DNA of 64,000 bases from Salinithrix halophila (GCF_042650125.1 NZ_JBHSAP010000003.1:49212-113211), one strand, 5' to 3'; positions 15,387 through 24,709 are shown, counted from the first letter of the stretch. Notes: generated by a model from the letters alone, not told the origin. Translations and numbers: made by a program.

Positions 15387-17528
15387 TTACCAATTGGGAA
15401 TCATACTGAGCGAGACGCGTTCCCGATCATGATCCACGTTGATCACCCAGACATCCACGATGTCACCCACGCCGACGACATCCATCGGGTGTTTAACAAA
15501 TTTATCGCTCATTTTGGAGATATGGACAAGGCCATCATTTTTCAGCCCGATATCGACAAAGGCTCCGAAATCAACCACATTGCGTACGGTCCCTTTCAAT
15601 TCTAGGCCTTCCTTTAAGTCTTCCAACTGTAGGACATCGGAACGGAGCACGGGAGTGGGCAACTCTTCCCGGGGGTCACGTCCTGGGCGCAAGAGAGCCT
15701 CGATGATATCCCGTAACGTCGGCACACCACAGTCGAGGACGGATGCCATGGCCGTGATATCCACCCGGCGCAGTCGTTCGTTCAACTCCGGAGTACCGAT
15801 CGCATCCGCTCGGCTATCCAGCTCCGTCAGGAGTTTTTCCACCGTTGGATAGGATTCCGGGTGGATGGGTGTTTTATCGAGAGGGTTTTCCCCGTCTATC
15901 ACTCGTAAGAAGCCAATGCACTGCTCAAAGGTCTTGGCCCCCAGCCGAGGCACTTTTTTCAGCTGCTTCCGATCTCCGTAACGCCCCAGCTCCTCCCGGT
16001 ATTTAATAATGTTTTTGGCGACGGTGGTATTCACTCCAGCCACATACGAGAGGAGCGGCGCCGAGGCGGTATTCACATCCACGCCGACATGGTTTACGGC
16101 TGACTCCACGACCGTACCCAGGCTCTCGGTCAGCCGCTTCTGAGAGACATCATGCTGATACTGGCCGACACCAACGGCTTTGGGCTCGATTTTGACGAGC
16201 TCAGCAAGCGGGTCCTGTAACCGGCGAGCGATGGAGACGGCACTTCGCTGGGCGACGTCCAGATCCGGAAACTCCTCCCGAGCCAGCTTGGAGGCAGAAT
16301 AAACGCTGGCACCGGCTTCATTCACCATGATGTAATAGAGGTCACGATCCACTTCTCGCATCAATTCGGCGATGAAGGATTCTGTTTCTCGGGAAGCGGT
16401 CCCATTGCCGATGGCGATCAAGTCGATGCTGTATTCCTCGATCAGACGGCGAACCGTTTGTTTCGCCTCTTCGACTTGTTTTGGGGAAAGCGTGGGATAG
16501 ACTACGCCGACATGCTGCAAACGCCCCGTATCGTCTACCACCGCCAGTTTACAACCGGTTCGGTACGCGGGATCGACACCTAATACCTTCTTGCCCCGGA
16601 TCGGCGGCTGTAGCAAAAGCTTACGCAGGTTCTCAGCAAAGATGTGGATAGCCTGTTCCTCAGCGGCCTCTGTCATCTTCGCCCGGATCTCCCGTTCTAC
16701 CGAGGGGAAGATCAGCCGTTTCCAACTGTCCACCGCCACTTCCTTCAAATACGGATGGGGTTTTTTAGGAAACCAGCCCTCCAATTGGCGAAGAATGGCC
16801 TCTTCCTCCACCTCGATGGAGAGCTTCAACACCTCTTCCCTCTCCCCCCGGTTGACGGCCAGTACACGATGAGAAGGCATCTTCCGTACCGGCTCGCGGC
16901 GGTCATAATACATCTCATACACCGTGCGGGCTTGCCCGTCCTTCGCCTCGGAGGCTAGGATGCCGTTTTTCCAGGTATAATCTCGCACCCATTTTCGGAT
17001 GTCCGCATCATCGGCCAAATCCTCAGCGATAATATCCATCGCTCCTTGGATCGCCGCTGCTGCATCCTCCACACCCTTTTCTGAATCGACGAAACGAAGG
17101 GCTGCTTCATCCACTGATAATGGTTCCTCAGCCGCTAGCATGTGTTCCGCCAGTGGAGCCAGTCCGCGTTCCCGGGCGATCGAGGCACGGGTCTTCCGTT
17201 TGGGACGGTAAGGACGATAGAGATCTTCTACGGTCTGCAACTTGTCTGCCGCTTCAATCCGGGCCTTCAGTTCGTCATTGAGCTTCCCCTGGTCGTCGAT
17301 CAATCGCAGGACTTCCTCTTTACGCCCGCCCAATTGGATCAGGTACCGGTTCCGTTCTTCGACGGACCGCAGCACTTCCTCGTCCATCTCTTTGGTCCGC
17401 TCTTTCCGGTAACGAGCGATAAAGGGGATCGTGTTGCCCTCATCCATCAACTCGACGGCTGCCTGTACCCTTTCTACAGCAAGGCCCAATTCCTTCGCAA
17501 TCACCTGGTATCTCTCTCTTGCTTCCAT
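15387..17528 (-). CDS. tex: Tex family RNA-binding transcription accessory protein
   Basis: The 713-residue protein has the standard Tex architecture. It has an N-terminal helical domain with NTIPFIARYRKERTKEMDEE, a YqgF-like domain starting near GVDPAYRTGCKLAVV, a helix-hairpin-helix region around NTASAPLLSYVAGV, and a C-terminal S1 domain (LKGTVRNVVDFGAFVDIG). Tex proteins bind RNA and influence transcription and ribosome events. A GGAGG site precedes the ATG. In Bacillus tex (ydcI) lies between the sigB operon and cmpA/sprT, as approximately here. Confidence 0.95.
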   Translation of the reverse strand: MEARERYQVIAKELGLAVERVQAAVELMDEGNTIPFIARYRKERTKEMDEEVLRSVEERNRYLIQLGGRKEEVLRLIDDQGKLNDELKARIEAADKLQTVEDLYRPYRPKRKTRASIARERGLAPLAEHMLAAEEPLSVDEAALRFVDSEKGVEDAAAAIQGAMDIIAEDLADDADIRKWVRDYTWKNGILASEAKDGQARTVYEMYYDRREPVRKMPSHRVLAVNRGEREEVLKLSIEVEEEAILRQLEGWFPKKPHPYLKEVAVDSWKRLIFPSVEREIRAKMTEAAEEQAIHIFAENLRKLLLQPPIRGKKVLGVDPAYRTGCKLAVVDDTGRLQHVGVVYPTLSPKQVEEAKQTVRRLIEEYSIDLIAIGNGTASRETESFIAELMREVDRDLYYIMVNEAGASVYSASKLAREEFPDLDVAQRSAVSIARRLQDPLAELVKIEPKAVGVGQYQHDVSQKRLTESLGTVVESAVNHVGVDVNTASAPLLSYVAGVNTTVAKNIIKYREELGRYGDRKQLKKVPRLGAKTFEQCIGFLRVIDGENPLDKTPIHPESYPTVEKLLTELDSRADAIGTPELNERLRRVDITAMASVLDCGVPTLRDIIEALLRPGRDPREELPTPVLRSDVLQLEDLKEGLELKGTVRNVVDFGAFVDIGLKNDGLVHISKMSDKFVKHPMDVVGVGDIVDVWVINVDHDRERVSLSMIPNW

Positions 17529-17762
17529 AAACGCCTCCGTATCCAGTAGATTGTCGCTTCCCCATCATACCGCTTTGCCGACAGGGGCGCAATTTTCCGA
17601 CGGAGGATATCTTTGCCCATTCCGTGAAAACGATTCGAATAGTTTCCTGAATTTCCTTCTGATCCACCTTGCGGGATTCTCCTATTAGCAATAGCATCCT
17701 TCCTCAATTCATAGTAGAATAGAGTTTATGTGTAACACGGATCGTAAGGAGGAAAAACCATC

Positions 17763-18653
17763 ATGGCTTTAATACATCCACAAGGAGACACCTTACAGGA
17801 AAACCGAGGGCGAATCCTGATTTCCTGCCCGGATCGGCCAGGGATTGTCGCTGCGGTATCGCGATTCCTGTATGATTGGGGAGCGAACATCATCCGTTCG
17901 GATCAACATACCACCGATCCGGAAGGCGGCCTTTTTTTTATGCGGGTCGAATTCCAAATGGACGATCTGGCCCGGCGTTTCCCTGAGGTGGAAGAAGGCT
18001 TCCGCGAGGCGGCCAGGCCCTTCGGGATCTCCTGGCGGATGAGTCGGTCAGGCCATAAAAAACGGCTGGCCGTCTTCGTTTCTAAAGAGGACCACTGCCT
18101 GACCGACTTGTTGTGGCGGTGGCGAATCGGGGAACTCAATGCCGACATCTCGATGGTGGTAAGCAACCATCCCGATATGGAACCCCTGGTCTCCCCCTTC
18201 GGCATCCCCTACCACCATGTTCCCTGTAACCGGGACATCCGGCTAGAGGCAGAAAAAACCCACTTGAAACTGTTGGCGGAAAACGAGGTGGACACGGTGA
18301 TTCTGGCGCGGTACATGCAGATCATCCCTCCGACGATGATTCAGCGTTACAAGAATCAGATGATCAACATCCACCACTCTTTCCTACCGGCCTTCGTCGG
18401 TGCTAAACCATACAATCAGGCTTATGAACGGGGCGTTAAAATTATCGGCGCTACGGCCCATTATGTGACAGAAGATCTGGATGAAGGCCCGATCATTGAA
18501 CAGGATGTTGAGCGGGTCGATCATCGCTGCCGGGTGGAAGACTTGAAGCGGATCGGCCGCGATGTGGAACGCCTTGTACTCGCCCGTGCAGTTCAGTGGC
18601 ATCTCAACGATGAAGTGCTCGTTCACGGCAACAAAACCATCGTCTTTCGCTGA
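17763..18653 (+). CDS. purU: formyltetrahydrofolate deformylase
   Basis: The 296-residue protein has an N-terminal ACT domain (ILISCPDRPGIVAAVSRFL). Its C-terminal formyltransferase-fold domain carries HHSFLPAFVGAKPY and the catalytic Asp region TEDLDEGPII. It hydrolyses 10-formyltetrahydrofolate to tetrahydrofolate and formate. GTAAGGAGG precedes the ATG. The next gene, fdhD, serves formate dehydrogenase, so formate made here may be oxidised in the same cell; that link is inference. The two genes are separated by a terminator. Confidence 0.95.
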   Translation: MALIHPQGDTLQENRGRILISCPDRPGIVAAVSRFLYDWGANIIRSDQHTTDPEGGLFFMRVEFQMDDLARRFPEVEEGFREAARPFGISWRMSRSGHKKRLAVFVSKEDHCLTDLLWRWRIGELNADISMVVSNHPDMEPLVSPFGIPYHHVPCNRDIRLEAEKTHLKLLAENEVDTVILARYMQIIPPTMIQRYKNQMINIHHSFLPAFVGAKPYNQAYERGVKIIGATAHYVTEDLDEGPIIEQDVERVDHRCRVEDLKRIGRDVERLVLARAVQWHLNDEVLVHGNKTIVFR

Positions 18654-18694
18654 GAGGGACGGGAAAAACCTTCCCCCTGTACCGGCGATATTCG

Positions 18695-18728
18695 AACCGC
18701 CTCCCTCATCGCAGGGAGGTGGTTTTTT
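18695..18728 (+). terminator. terminator after purU
   Basis: AACCGCCTCCC / GGGAGGTGGTT followed by TTTTTT, just past the purU stop. Confidence 0.85.
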
Positions 18729-18804
18729 AACGCGTTTTGAGTTACGGTTGAACTATAGCCTTGTTCCGTATTTTCCGACAATGGATCCCGAAAGGGCGGT
18801 AGTC

Positions 18805-19677
18805 ATGAAAACGAGCCGACGATCCCGAATCTTCCGACAGCGTGTTCAACAAGTGGAGGGAGAAACATCCCGCATCCGACAGGATGTCCTGGCGGTGGAG
18901 GAGCCGCTGGAGATCCGCCTCACTTCTCCCCAATTATCTGATCCTGTGCCAATCTCCGTCACCATGCGTACCCCGGGAGACGATTTCGAATTGGCTGCTG
19001 GATTTCTCTTTACCGAAGGGATTCTCCCCTCCCATAACCTTATCCATTCTATCACCTATTGTCAGGAACCGAAGGTAGATGGAGAACAACACTACAACAT
19101 CGTCAATGTTCGCCTCCAATCCGGAGCTCCCCTCGATCTGAAGCGACTTACACGCCACTTCTATACCGGTTCCAGTTGCGGTGTTTGCGGAAAAGCTTCT
19201 TTGGAGGCGATTCGGGTACAAGGGGTGCAACCCCTACCCGGTGGATTTTGTGTGGATGTCTCCATCATCTCCCGACTGGGTAAAGCTTTGCGTCGGGAAC
19301 AGCAGATTTTTGAACAGACAGGAGGCCTTCATGCAGCCGGACAGTTCGACGCTGACGGCAACCTGATCGCCTTACGGGAAGACGTGGGACGCCACAACGC
19401 GGTGGACAAACTATTTGGTCACGCCTTTCTCAACGGGCAGACCCCCCTCCACCGCTCCATCCTGATGGTGAGTGGCCGAACCAGCTTTGAAATCATGCAA
19501 AAAGCGGCGGTGGCAGGGGTCCCCATCGTCGCCGCCGTCTCCGCTCCCTCTAGTCTGGCCTGTGACCTAGCGCGGAAGTTCAACATCACCTTAATCGGGT
19601 TTGCCCGGTCAGATCGTTTCAACCTCTATTCTTGCGGGGAACGAATCCGTTCTATTGGGGCTAATCAGCCAAAATAA
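18805..19677 (+). CDS. fdhD: formate dehydrogenase accessory sulfurtransferase FdhD
   Basis: The 290-residue protein has the FdhD signature SSCGVCGKASLE, whose CxxC transfers sulfur from a cysteine desulfurase to the molybdenum cofactor. It also has the conserved EDVGRHNAVDKL and MVSGRTSFEIMQKA motifs. It is needed for active formate dehydrogenase. ATG 18805 gives the usual length; ATG 18781 in the same frame is possible, and the frame is open further upstream through the purU terminator. No formate dehydrogenase gene is in the window. Confidence 0.93.
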   Translation: MKTSRRSRIFRQRVQQVEGETSRIRQDVLAVEEPLEIRLTSPQLSDPVPISVTMRTPGDDFELAAGFLFTEGILPSHNLIHSITYCQEPKVDGEQHYNIVNVRLQSGAPLDLKRLTRHFYTGSSCGVCGKASLEAIRVQGVQPLPGGFCVDVSIISRLGKALRREQQIFEQTGGLHAAGQFDADGNLIALREDVGRHNAVDKLFGHAFLNGQTPLHRSILMVSGRTSFEIMQKAAVAGVPIVAAVSAPSSLACDLARKFNITLIGFARSDRFNLYSCGERIRSIGANQPK

Positions 19678-19717
19678 AAAACCGCGGTACCCATGACCGA
19701 CGGCCTCACGGTTATAT

Positions 19718-20503
19718 TCAAATAATTTCAGTTGGCTCCACTCGAATCGCTTCCCTCAGTTTCCGAAGGGCACGCCGCTGGAGTCGGGAAACATGCATCT
19801 GAGAAATTCCCAGGTTTTCTCCGGCTTGTTTTTGACTTAGATTTTCATAAAACGTCATCCGGATGATCTCCTGCTCCCGCTCCGACAGAACCTGAAAAGC
19901 TTTACCCAAAAGCATCTGCTGATCCACTTGATCAAATCCGTGGTCTTGGTTACCGACCAGGTCGAGGAGGGTAACGTGGCTGCCGTCACTGTTGGCTTCA
20001 ATCGGACTATCGACAGAGACAGCATTGTAGCTCCGACCCATCTCCATCGTCTCCAGCACTTCTTCCGTCGTAACACTGAGATAATCGGCAATCTCGTCCA
20101 CGTGGGGGGAGCGTTGAAATTGAATGGTAAGCTCCTCGACAGCCTTCTTGATCCTCGGCCCAAGTTCCTTGATCCGGCGGGGAACATGGACACTCCAGGT
20201 TTTATCTCGAATATAGCGCTTAATCTCTCCAACGATGGTGGGCACGGCAAATCCTTCGAAACTCCTGCCATAGGACGCATCATAGCGCTTTAAGGCGGCA
20301 AGGAGTCCGATCATTCCCACTTGGGCTAAGTCTTCAAAAGGCTCCGACCCCCGTGAGAACTTGGAAGCCAGCGTCTCTACCAGGGAGGTATAGTGGTCGA
20401 CAAGGCGAGCTTGCACCTCATTGTCCCCTTCTTCCTGGTACAGACGAATCATCTCCAGGATATCTTCATCCGTGAGATTGCGTTTCTGTGGGCGAGTCGA
20501 CAA
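19718..20503 (-). CDS. sigB: RNA polymerase general stress sigma factor SigB
   Basis: This 261-residue sigma-70 family protein of the SigB/SigF group has region 2 around FEDLAQVGMIGLLAALKRYD. It has region 3 with WSVHVPRRIKELGPRI and region 4 with SQKQAGENLGISQMHVSRLQRRAL. It directs general-stress transcription when released from RsbW. The TTG start lies inside the end of rsbW (38-base overlap), typical for a co-translated module. Ordering rsbU-rsbV-rsbW-sigB matches Bacillus, without rsbX downstream. Confidence 0.93.
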   Translation of the reverse strand: MSTRPQKRNLTDEDILEMIRLYQEEGDNEVQARLVDHYTSLVETLASKFSRGSEPFEDLAQVGMIGLLAALKRYDASYGRSFEGFAVPTIVGEIKRYIRDKTWSVHVPRRIKELGPRIKKAVEELTIQFQRSPHVDEIADYLSVTTEEVLETMEMGRSYNAVSVDSPIEANSDGSHVTLLDLVGNQDHGFDQVDQQMLLGKAFQVLSEREQEIIRMTFYENLSQKQAGENLGISQMHVSRLQRRALRKLREAIRVEPTEII

Positions 20504-20957
20504 CGTGATCCACCTCGTCCCTATCTATAAACTTGGTCAAGGTAACGACGACACCGCGATCTCCGTCGATATCGACCCGATCCATCAACGTTTCCATCAG
20601 GTGGAGACCCAGCCCCCTTTCCCTCATGGCGGTCAGCGGCATGTCGTTTTCAATCGGTCCTGAACGTTGTTTAACGGCAGCGATATCAAAGCTGTTGCCT
20701 TCATCCTTCACCTTCATCTCTAACCGATCATCATGAACGAAAAAGGAGACTGCGATTTGCCCCTCCCTCCCGGAATAGGCATGATCAACCGCGTTGGTGC
20801 AGGCTTCCGCCAAGGCCAGTTTCATATCTTCGATGTCGTCATAGTGAAACCCCATCCGATTGGCGATTCCTGACACGGCCAAACGCACCACACCTACATA
20901 CTCGGCCTTGGCTGGTATGGTCAGTTCAACCAATTCCTTCGATTGATCCATCATCAT
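20466..20957 (-). CDS. rsbW: anti-sigma B factor and serine kinase RsbW
   Basis: The 163-residue protein has a GHKL-type ATPase fold. The N-box LALAEACTNAVDHAY is near residue 50, and the G motifs KVKDEGNSFD and RERGLGLHLMETLMD follow. It sequesters SigB and inactivates RsbV by phosphorylation. ATG 20957 (within an ATGATGATG run) is taken because AGGGGTGAAC lies before it. It begins 11 bases after the rsbV stop. Confidence 0.93.
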   Translation of the reverse strand: MMMDQSKELVELTIPAKAEYVGVVRLAVSGIANRMGFHYDDIEDMKLALAEACTNAVDHAYSGREGQIAVSFFVHDDRLEMKVKDEGNSFDIAAVKQRSGPIENDMPLTAMRERGLGLHLMETLMDRVDIDGDRGVVVTLTKFIDRDEVDHVVDSPTETQSHG

Positions 20958-20967
20958 CCGTTCACCC

Positions 20968-21285
20968 CTAGGCTCCGTCTTCAATATCGATGATCTCTGT
21001 CAGCCCGGTGATCTTGAGCAACCGGCTCAAGCGCGGGCTCATGCCAACTAATACCAGACGTCCCCCTTGGACGCGCAGCGATTTGTAGGCACCGATCAAT
21101 ACACCCAACCCCGTACTGTCCATATAATTTACTTCGGATAAGTCCAGATAAATTTCCCTGCTCTCTCTGGTCAGCGGCATCAGCTTTTCCCGGAGTTGCG
21201 GAGCGGTGAATGCATCCACTTCACCGGACACCACGAGAGTCGTTACTTTATCTGATTGGGTTTGTTCCTGGATCGATACATTCAT
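20968..21285 (-). CDS. rsbV: anti-anti-sigma factor RsbV
   Basis: This 105-residue STAS domain protein has the phosphorylation site motif YMDSTGLGVLIG, with Ser near residue 57. Unphosphorylated RsbV captures RsbW and frees SigB. It follows the phosphatase gene by 60 bases and is tightly coupled to rsbW. Confidence 0.95.
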   Translation of the reverse strand: MNVSIQEQTQSDKVTTLVVSGEVDAFTAPQLREKLMPLTRESREIYLDLSEVNYMDSTGLGVLIGAYKSLRVQGGRLVLVGMSPRLSRLLKITGLTEIIDIEDGA

Positions 21286-21345
21286 ATCCTCTCAACCTCC
21301 ATACTTGTGACTTTACCCTACCCATTGGATTTTAAACCGGTGTTT

Positions 21346-22350
21346 CTATTCTTGGGGGCGTCGGAGCAGCATGATGGTCTGGTCATCCTTCAATTCATAA
21401 TTCGCCCGCTCATAGAGGTTTTGGTAAATCCCCTCTACCGCCTGTTGAGCCGGCAGATGAAGGTATTCGTGGAATAGATCCTTCAGCCGTTCCCGACCGA
21501 GAAATTGCCCATCAATCCGCGCTTCCGTGACCCCATCGGAAAAGAGAAGGACAGCATCCCCTGGTTCCAGCTCGACGGTGAACTCCTCGTAGGAGATGTC
21601 TTTAGCTACCCCTAACACCAGTCCCTTGGTCGTTAAGTCCTCAAAGGAGCTACCTCTTTCCCTGTAAACAAAGCCGGGCTCATGGCCGGCGGTCGCGTAA
21701 CGGAAAATATGCCGGACGGTGTCGTATACCCCGTACACCATGGTAATAAACATACTGGCGTCCACATTCCGTTCCACCACGATATTGAGTCGACGAAGGA
21801 TCTCCGAAGGACCGGAGGGATTGTCCAGCTGATCCATGGCGTATTTAATCATCGACATGCAGAGCGCAGCAGGAATCCCCTTGCCGATAATATCGGAAAG
21901 AGCCACCCCCAGCGAACCGCAGCCATGGTCCACAAAATTATAATAATCCCCGCTCATACGATTGGCCGGCACGCTGATGACTCCAAGATCCAGAGCCCCC
22001 ACCTCAGGGGGGGCATCGGGGAGGAGAGTCTGCTGCATCCCGACCGCTACTTCGATTTCATACTCCAGCTCTTTTTGCCGGTTAACAAGGCTTTCATGCT
22101 CCTTCAAGGCGATCCCATACCCAATCATCATCTCGATCAGCAGATCGAAAGAATCCTTGACCGAGGGGGATAGATGGGGCAACTTTTTCTTCACAGCCTC
22201 CGCGTGAACGCTGACCATCTCTTCGGGAGGGATTCTCTGTTCCATCATCCACCTGCTCATCTGCTGGGCCGTGTACAGGATGTCTTCCCGTTTTTCGTTC
22301 AGGTAGGAGGTGAGTAGCTCCTGGTATTGTTGCAATAGTTGATCTCTCAT
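21346..22350 (-). CDS. rsbU: PP2C phosphatase RsbU-like
   Basis: The 334-residue protein has an N-terminal helical domain (about 1-110) like the RsbT-binding domain of RsbU. A SpoIIE-type PP2C domain follows with the metal-binding Asp in MSGDYYNF, SDIIGKGIPA and LLFSDGVTEA. It dephosphorylates RsbV. No RsbR, RsbS or RsbT gene is adjacent, so how it is activated here is unclear. ATG 22350 follows GAGGTGAC; the immediately preceding ATG 22353 is the alternative. It begins the stress module. Confidence 0.9.
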   Translation of the reverse strand: MRDQLLQQYQELLTSYLNEKREDILYTAQQMSRWMMEQRIPPEEMVSVHAEAVKKKLPHLSPSVKDSFDLLIEMMIGYGIALKEHESLVNRQKELEYEIEVAVGMQQTLLPDAPPEVGALDLGVISVPANRMSGDYYNFVDHGCGSLGVALSDIIGKGIPAALCMSMIKYAMDQLDNPSGPSEILRRLNIVVERNVDASMFITMVYGVYDTVRHIFRYATAGHEPGFVYRERGSSFEDLTTKGLVLGVAKDISYEEFTVELEPGDAVLLFSDGVTEARIDGQFLGRERLKDLFHEYLHLPAQQAVEGIYQNLYERANYELKDDQTIMLLRRPQE

Positions 22351-22375
22351 CATGTCACCTCAAATCGATGGGTGC

Positions 22376-22445
22376 CGGTCCCCCCGACACCCTACCGGCA
22401 ACCTGCGCCATCGGCGCAAGGAGGCTCCGTCTTTTTAAACACTGT
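22376..22445 (-). promoter_or_regulatory. structured 5' leader of the rsbU transcript
   Basis: Read on the minus strand, two hairpins lie within 90 bases of the rsbU start: TGCGCC-GAT-GGCGCA and GCCGGT...ACCGGC, followed by CACCC. A GTTTAAAAAG stretch precedes them. I could not match this to a known riboswitch family; it may act in translation control of rsbU. Confidence 0.3.
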
Positions 22446-22448
22446 CTC

Positions 22449-22562
22449 TTAGAACCAATCCTCAACGGGGCTACCGGAGTCAATCGTTTCTATTATACAA
22501 CACAAAGATCTCAATTGGAGAACGGGGATTTTTCCCTTCAGAAAAAAGAAGATGTGCCCCAT
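22449..22562 (-). CDS. possible 37-residue peptide downstream of ndoA
   Basis: The ORF starts at ATG 22562 with a perfect AAGGAGG five bases upstream, 22 bases after the ndoA stop. The peptide begins MGHIFFFLKGKIPVLQLR and ends VEDWF. Strong ribosome site and position argue for translation, while small size and lack of a known family argue against. A TATAAT hexamer lies inside it and may serve rsbU. Confidence 0.3.
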   Translation of the reverse strand: MGHIFFFLKGKIPVLQLRSLCCIIETIDSGSPVEDWF

Positions 22563-22584
22563 GCACACCTCCTTGACCGCTTTT

Positions 22585-22935
22585 CTAAAAATCGATGAGG
22601 CCCAGGCTGATATTGAGCGCCTCGTTCACCCGGGACATCATTTCCTCATCCAAGTGGGTGATTTTATCTGTCAGGCGCTGTTTATCAATCGTTCTGATCT
22701 GTTCCAACAGGATGACGGAATCCCGGTCAAACCCGTAGGTTTTTGCATCGATTTCCACGTGAGTGGGAAGCTTCGCCTTTTGGATCTGGGCGGTGATCGC
22801 GGCGATGATCACAGTGGGGCTGAACCGGTTTCCGATGTTATTTTGAATCACCAGAACAGGCCGAACCCCACCTTGTTCAGATCCGACCACAGGAGAGAGA
22901 TCGGCAAAATAAACATCGCCACGCTTGACTATCAA
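22585..22935 (-). CDS. ndoA: EndoA/MazF family mRNA interferase toxin
   Basis: This 116-residue MazF-fold protein is nearly identical in pattern to Bacillus NdoA: VKRGDVYFADLSPVVGSEQG, then RPVLVIQNN and TIDKQRLTDKIT. It cleaves mRNA at specific short sequences unless bound by the antitoxin. TTG 22935 reproduces the usual N-terminus and has GGGGTG at good spacing. It starts four bases after the antitoxin stop, giving a standard antitoxin-toxin operon. Confidence 0.95.
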   Translation of the reverse strand: MIVKRGDVYFADLSPVVGSEQGGVRPVLVIQNNIGNRFSPTVIIAAITAQIQKAKLPTHVEIDAKTYGFDRDSVILLEQIRTIDKQRLTDKITHLDEEMMSRVNEALNISLGLIDF

Positions 22936-22939
22936 AGGT

Positions 22940-23212
22940 TTACACCCCGCTAACCAGACGAATCGTCGTATCGTCAGCTTCTTCTTCCGCCTCAAAGGCT
23001 TCCGATGCGATATTGAGATTGATCTTAGCCATCTCCATATAACCGCGTTGCATCATTTCTCGGATCAAACGCTTCTTCCGTTCATACAGATAGAGCTTCA
23101 TCGCCTGGCGTACAAACTCGCTGCGATTGGAGTTTTCTTTCTCCACCATGCCGTCCACTTCCTGAAGCAAATGTTGCGGCAGGCTGATCATGATTCTCTT
23201 TGTCTCGGACAA
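22940..23212 (-). CDS. ndoAI: EndoAI ribbon-helix-helix antitoxin
   Basis: The 90-residue protein has an N-terminal RHH DNA-binding segment (RIMISLPQHLLQEVDGMV). Its C-terminal toxin-binding tail carries the RGYMEMAKINLNIASEA motif typical of Bacillus EndoAI. It neutralises NdoA and probably represses the operon. TTG 23212 is chosen because GGGGGTG is six bases upstream and the protein length then fits the family. Confidence 0.92.
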   Translation of the reverse strand: MSETKRIMISLPQHLLQEVDGMVEKENSNRSEFVRQAMKLYLYERKKRLIREMMQRGYMEMAKINLNIASEAFEAEEEADDTTIRLVSGV

Positions 23213-23484
23213 CGTACGCACCCCCAACCAATCATCACCGTTGGCGATTTCCCTTATCAATACTACCATTATGTTAAACCAGTTGCAAAAATATACTTAC
23301 GGAGCGGGCTTCTGCGGGCTTTAGGGGGAACGGATTTTCCCTTCCCGCCGCCTTCGGAAACCGATTTCCTCTACCGGGCCCATCTTCCCGGCATACCCTC
23401 CACAGGCCTTCACAGCGGCGGCGAAGGACAATATTAAATTTATTCGCCCCACACGACAAAATTCCTTCCCGTTCTTCCCGGTTC

Positions 23485-24708
23485 TTAGTCGGGATTTCGC
23501 TCCCCTTCTCTCTCACCCAGAGACTTAAGGCGTCGGAGATCTCCTAAGAGATTGGAACAACCGATCACTTGGCCGTTCCTAAGGTAGACACGGGGAACGC
23601 GCCGCCCGACCCAACAGGTTACCTCGTAAGAAATCGTGTCGAGGTGTTGGGCGATTTCGTCCACATGAATCATTCCGCTACCCTGGGTGCCGTAAAGAAC
23701 AACTTCGTCCCCCAGTTGAACAGGCATCACATCGGTAACATCGAGCATGGTTTGATCCATGCAGATCCGTCCTATTATGGGGACTCGTTTTCCTCCGACC
23801 AGGGCATGACCCCGGTTGGAGAGGCTGCGGTTTAACCCGTCAGCATAACCGACAGGCAACGTCGCCACCCATTCCCCTTCCCGTGCAATATGCGTTCGGC
23901 CATAACTGATCCCGGTACCGGGTTCCGGTTGTTTCAGATGGACAATTCGCGTCTTCAAAGTCATCGCCGGGCGCAAGTTGACGGCCTCCCGATCCACTTC
24001 AGCAGAAGGGTAGTAGCCGTACAAGCTGATGCCTACACGGATCATGGCATGGGCATATTCCGGCAGATCAATAGAGGCAGCACTGTTAGAACAGTGAACA
24101 AGGGGGACCCGAACCCCTCGTTCCGCAAGGTGTTCCACAACCTCCATTAGCAGCTCGTGCTGCTTGTGAGTGTAACGCTTGTCCTCGTCATCCGCTGTAG
24201 CAAAATGGGTATATAGCCCTTCCACTTCGATACCGGGGAGTGTTACAGCCTCTTCCGCCAAGGGCAAAATGTCATTTCCCCACAGGCCAATCCTCCCCAT
24301 CCCCGTATCCAATTTTAAATGGATGAGTGCCTTCTCCCCTTGTTTCTCCGCTTCCCGGGAGAGCGATCGCAAGGAATCGGTATCGTATACAGTCAGGGCA
24401 ATCCTTTGCTGAATCGCCTCTGCAAAGCCCCGCTCCGGGGTATAACCCAGAACCAATATGGGAGCTTGGATCCCCGCCGCCCGAAGCTCCAGCGCTTCGT
24501 CAAGGAAAGCGACGCCCAAGTCAGTGGCTCCCCCATCCAAAGCGGCCATGGAGACTGGCACCGCCCCATGGCCGTAGGCATCCGCCTTTACCGCCGCCAT
24601 CAGGCGCCGGGAGCTGGGAAGCCGGCGTTGAAATTCTTTTATATTGTGCCGTATGGCATCCAAATCGATTTCCGCTACTGTGTCGCGGTAAAATGTATCC
24701 TGGTTCAT
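23485..24708 (-). CDS. alr: alanine racemase
   Basis: The 407-residue protein is a fold-type III PLP enzyme with the cofactor Lys in AAVKADAYGHGAV near residue 40. It has the second catalytic Tyr region (GISLYGYYPSAE) and the C-terminal VPIIGRICMDQTMLDV. It makes D-alanine for peptidoglycan. ATG 24708 gives the normal N-terminus and lies one base after the stop of the upstream membrane protein, so the two are coupled. alr next to ndoAI-ndoA matches Bacillus. Confidence 0.95.
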   Translation of the reverse strand: MNQDTFYRDTVAEIDLDAIRHNIKEFQRRLPSSRRLMAAVKADAYGHGAVPVSMAALDGGATDLGVAFLDEALELRAAGIQAPILVLGYTPERGFAEAIQQRIALTVYDTDSLRSLSREAEKQGEKALIHLKLDTGMGRIGLWGNDILPLAEEAVTLPGIEVEGLYTHFATADDEDKRYTHKQHELLMEVVEHLAERGVRVPLVHCSNSAASIDLPEYAHAMIRVGISLYGYYPSAEVDREAVNLRPAMTLKTRIVHLKQPEPGTGISYGRTHIAREGEWVATLPVGYADGLNRSLSNRGHALVGGKRVPIIGRICMDQTMLDVTDVMPVQLGDEVVLYGTQGSGMIHVDEIAQHLDTISYEVTCWVGRRVPRVYLRNGQVIGCSNLLGDLRRLKSLGEREGERNPD

Positions 24709-24709
24709 A

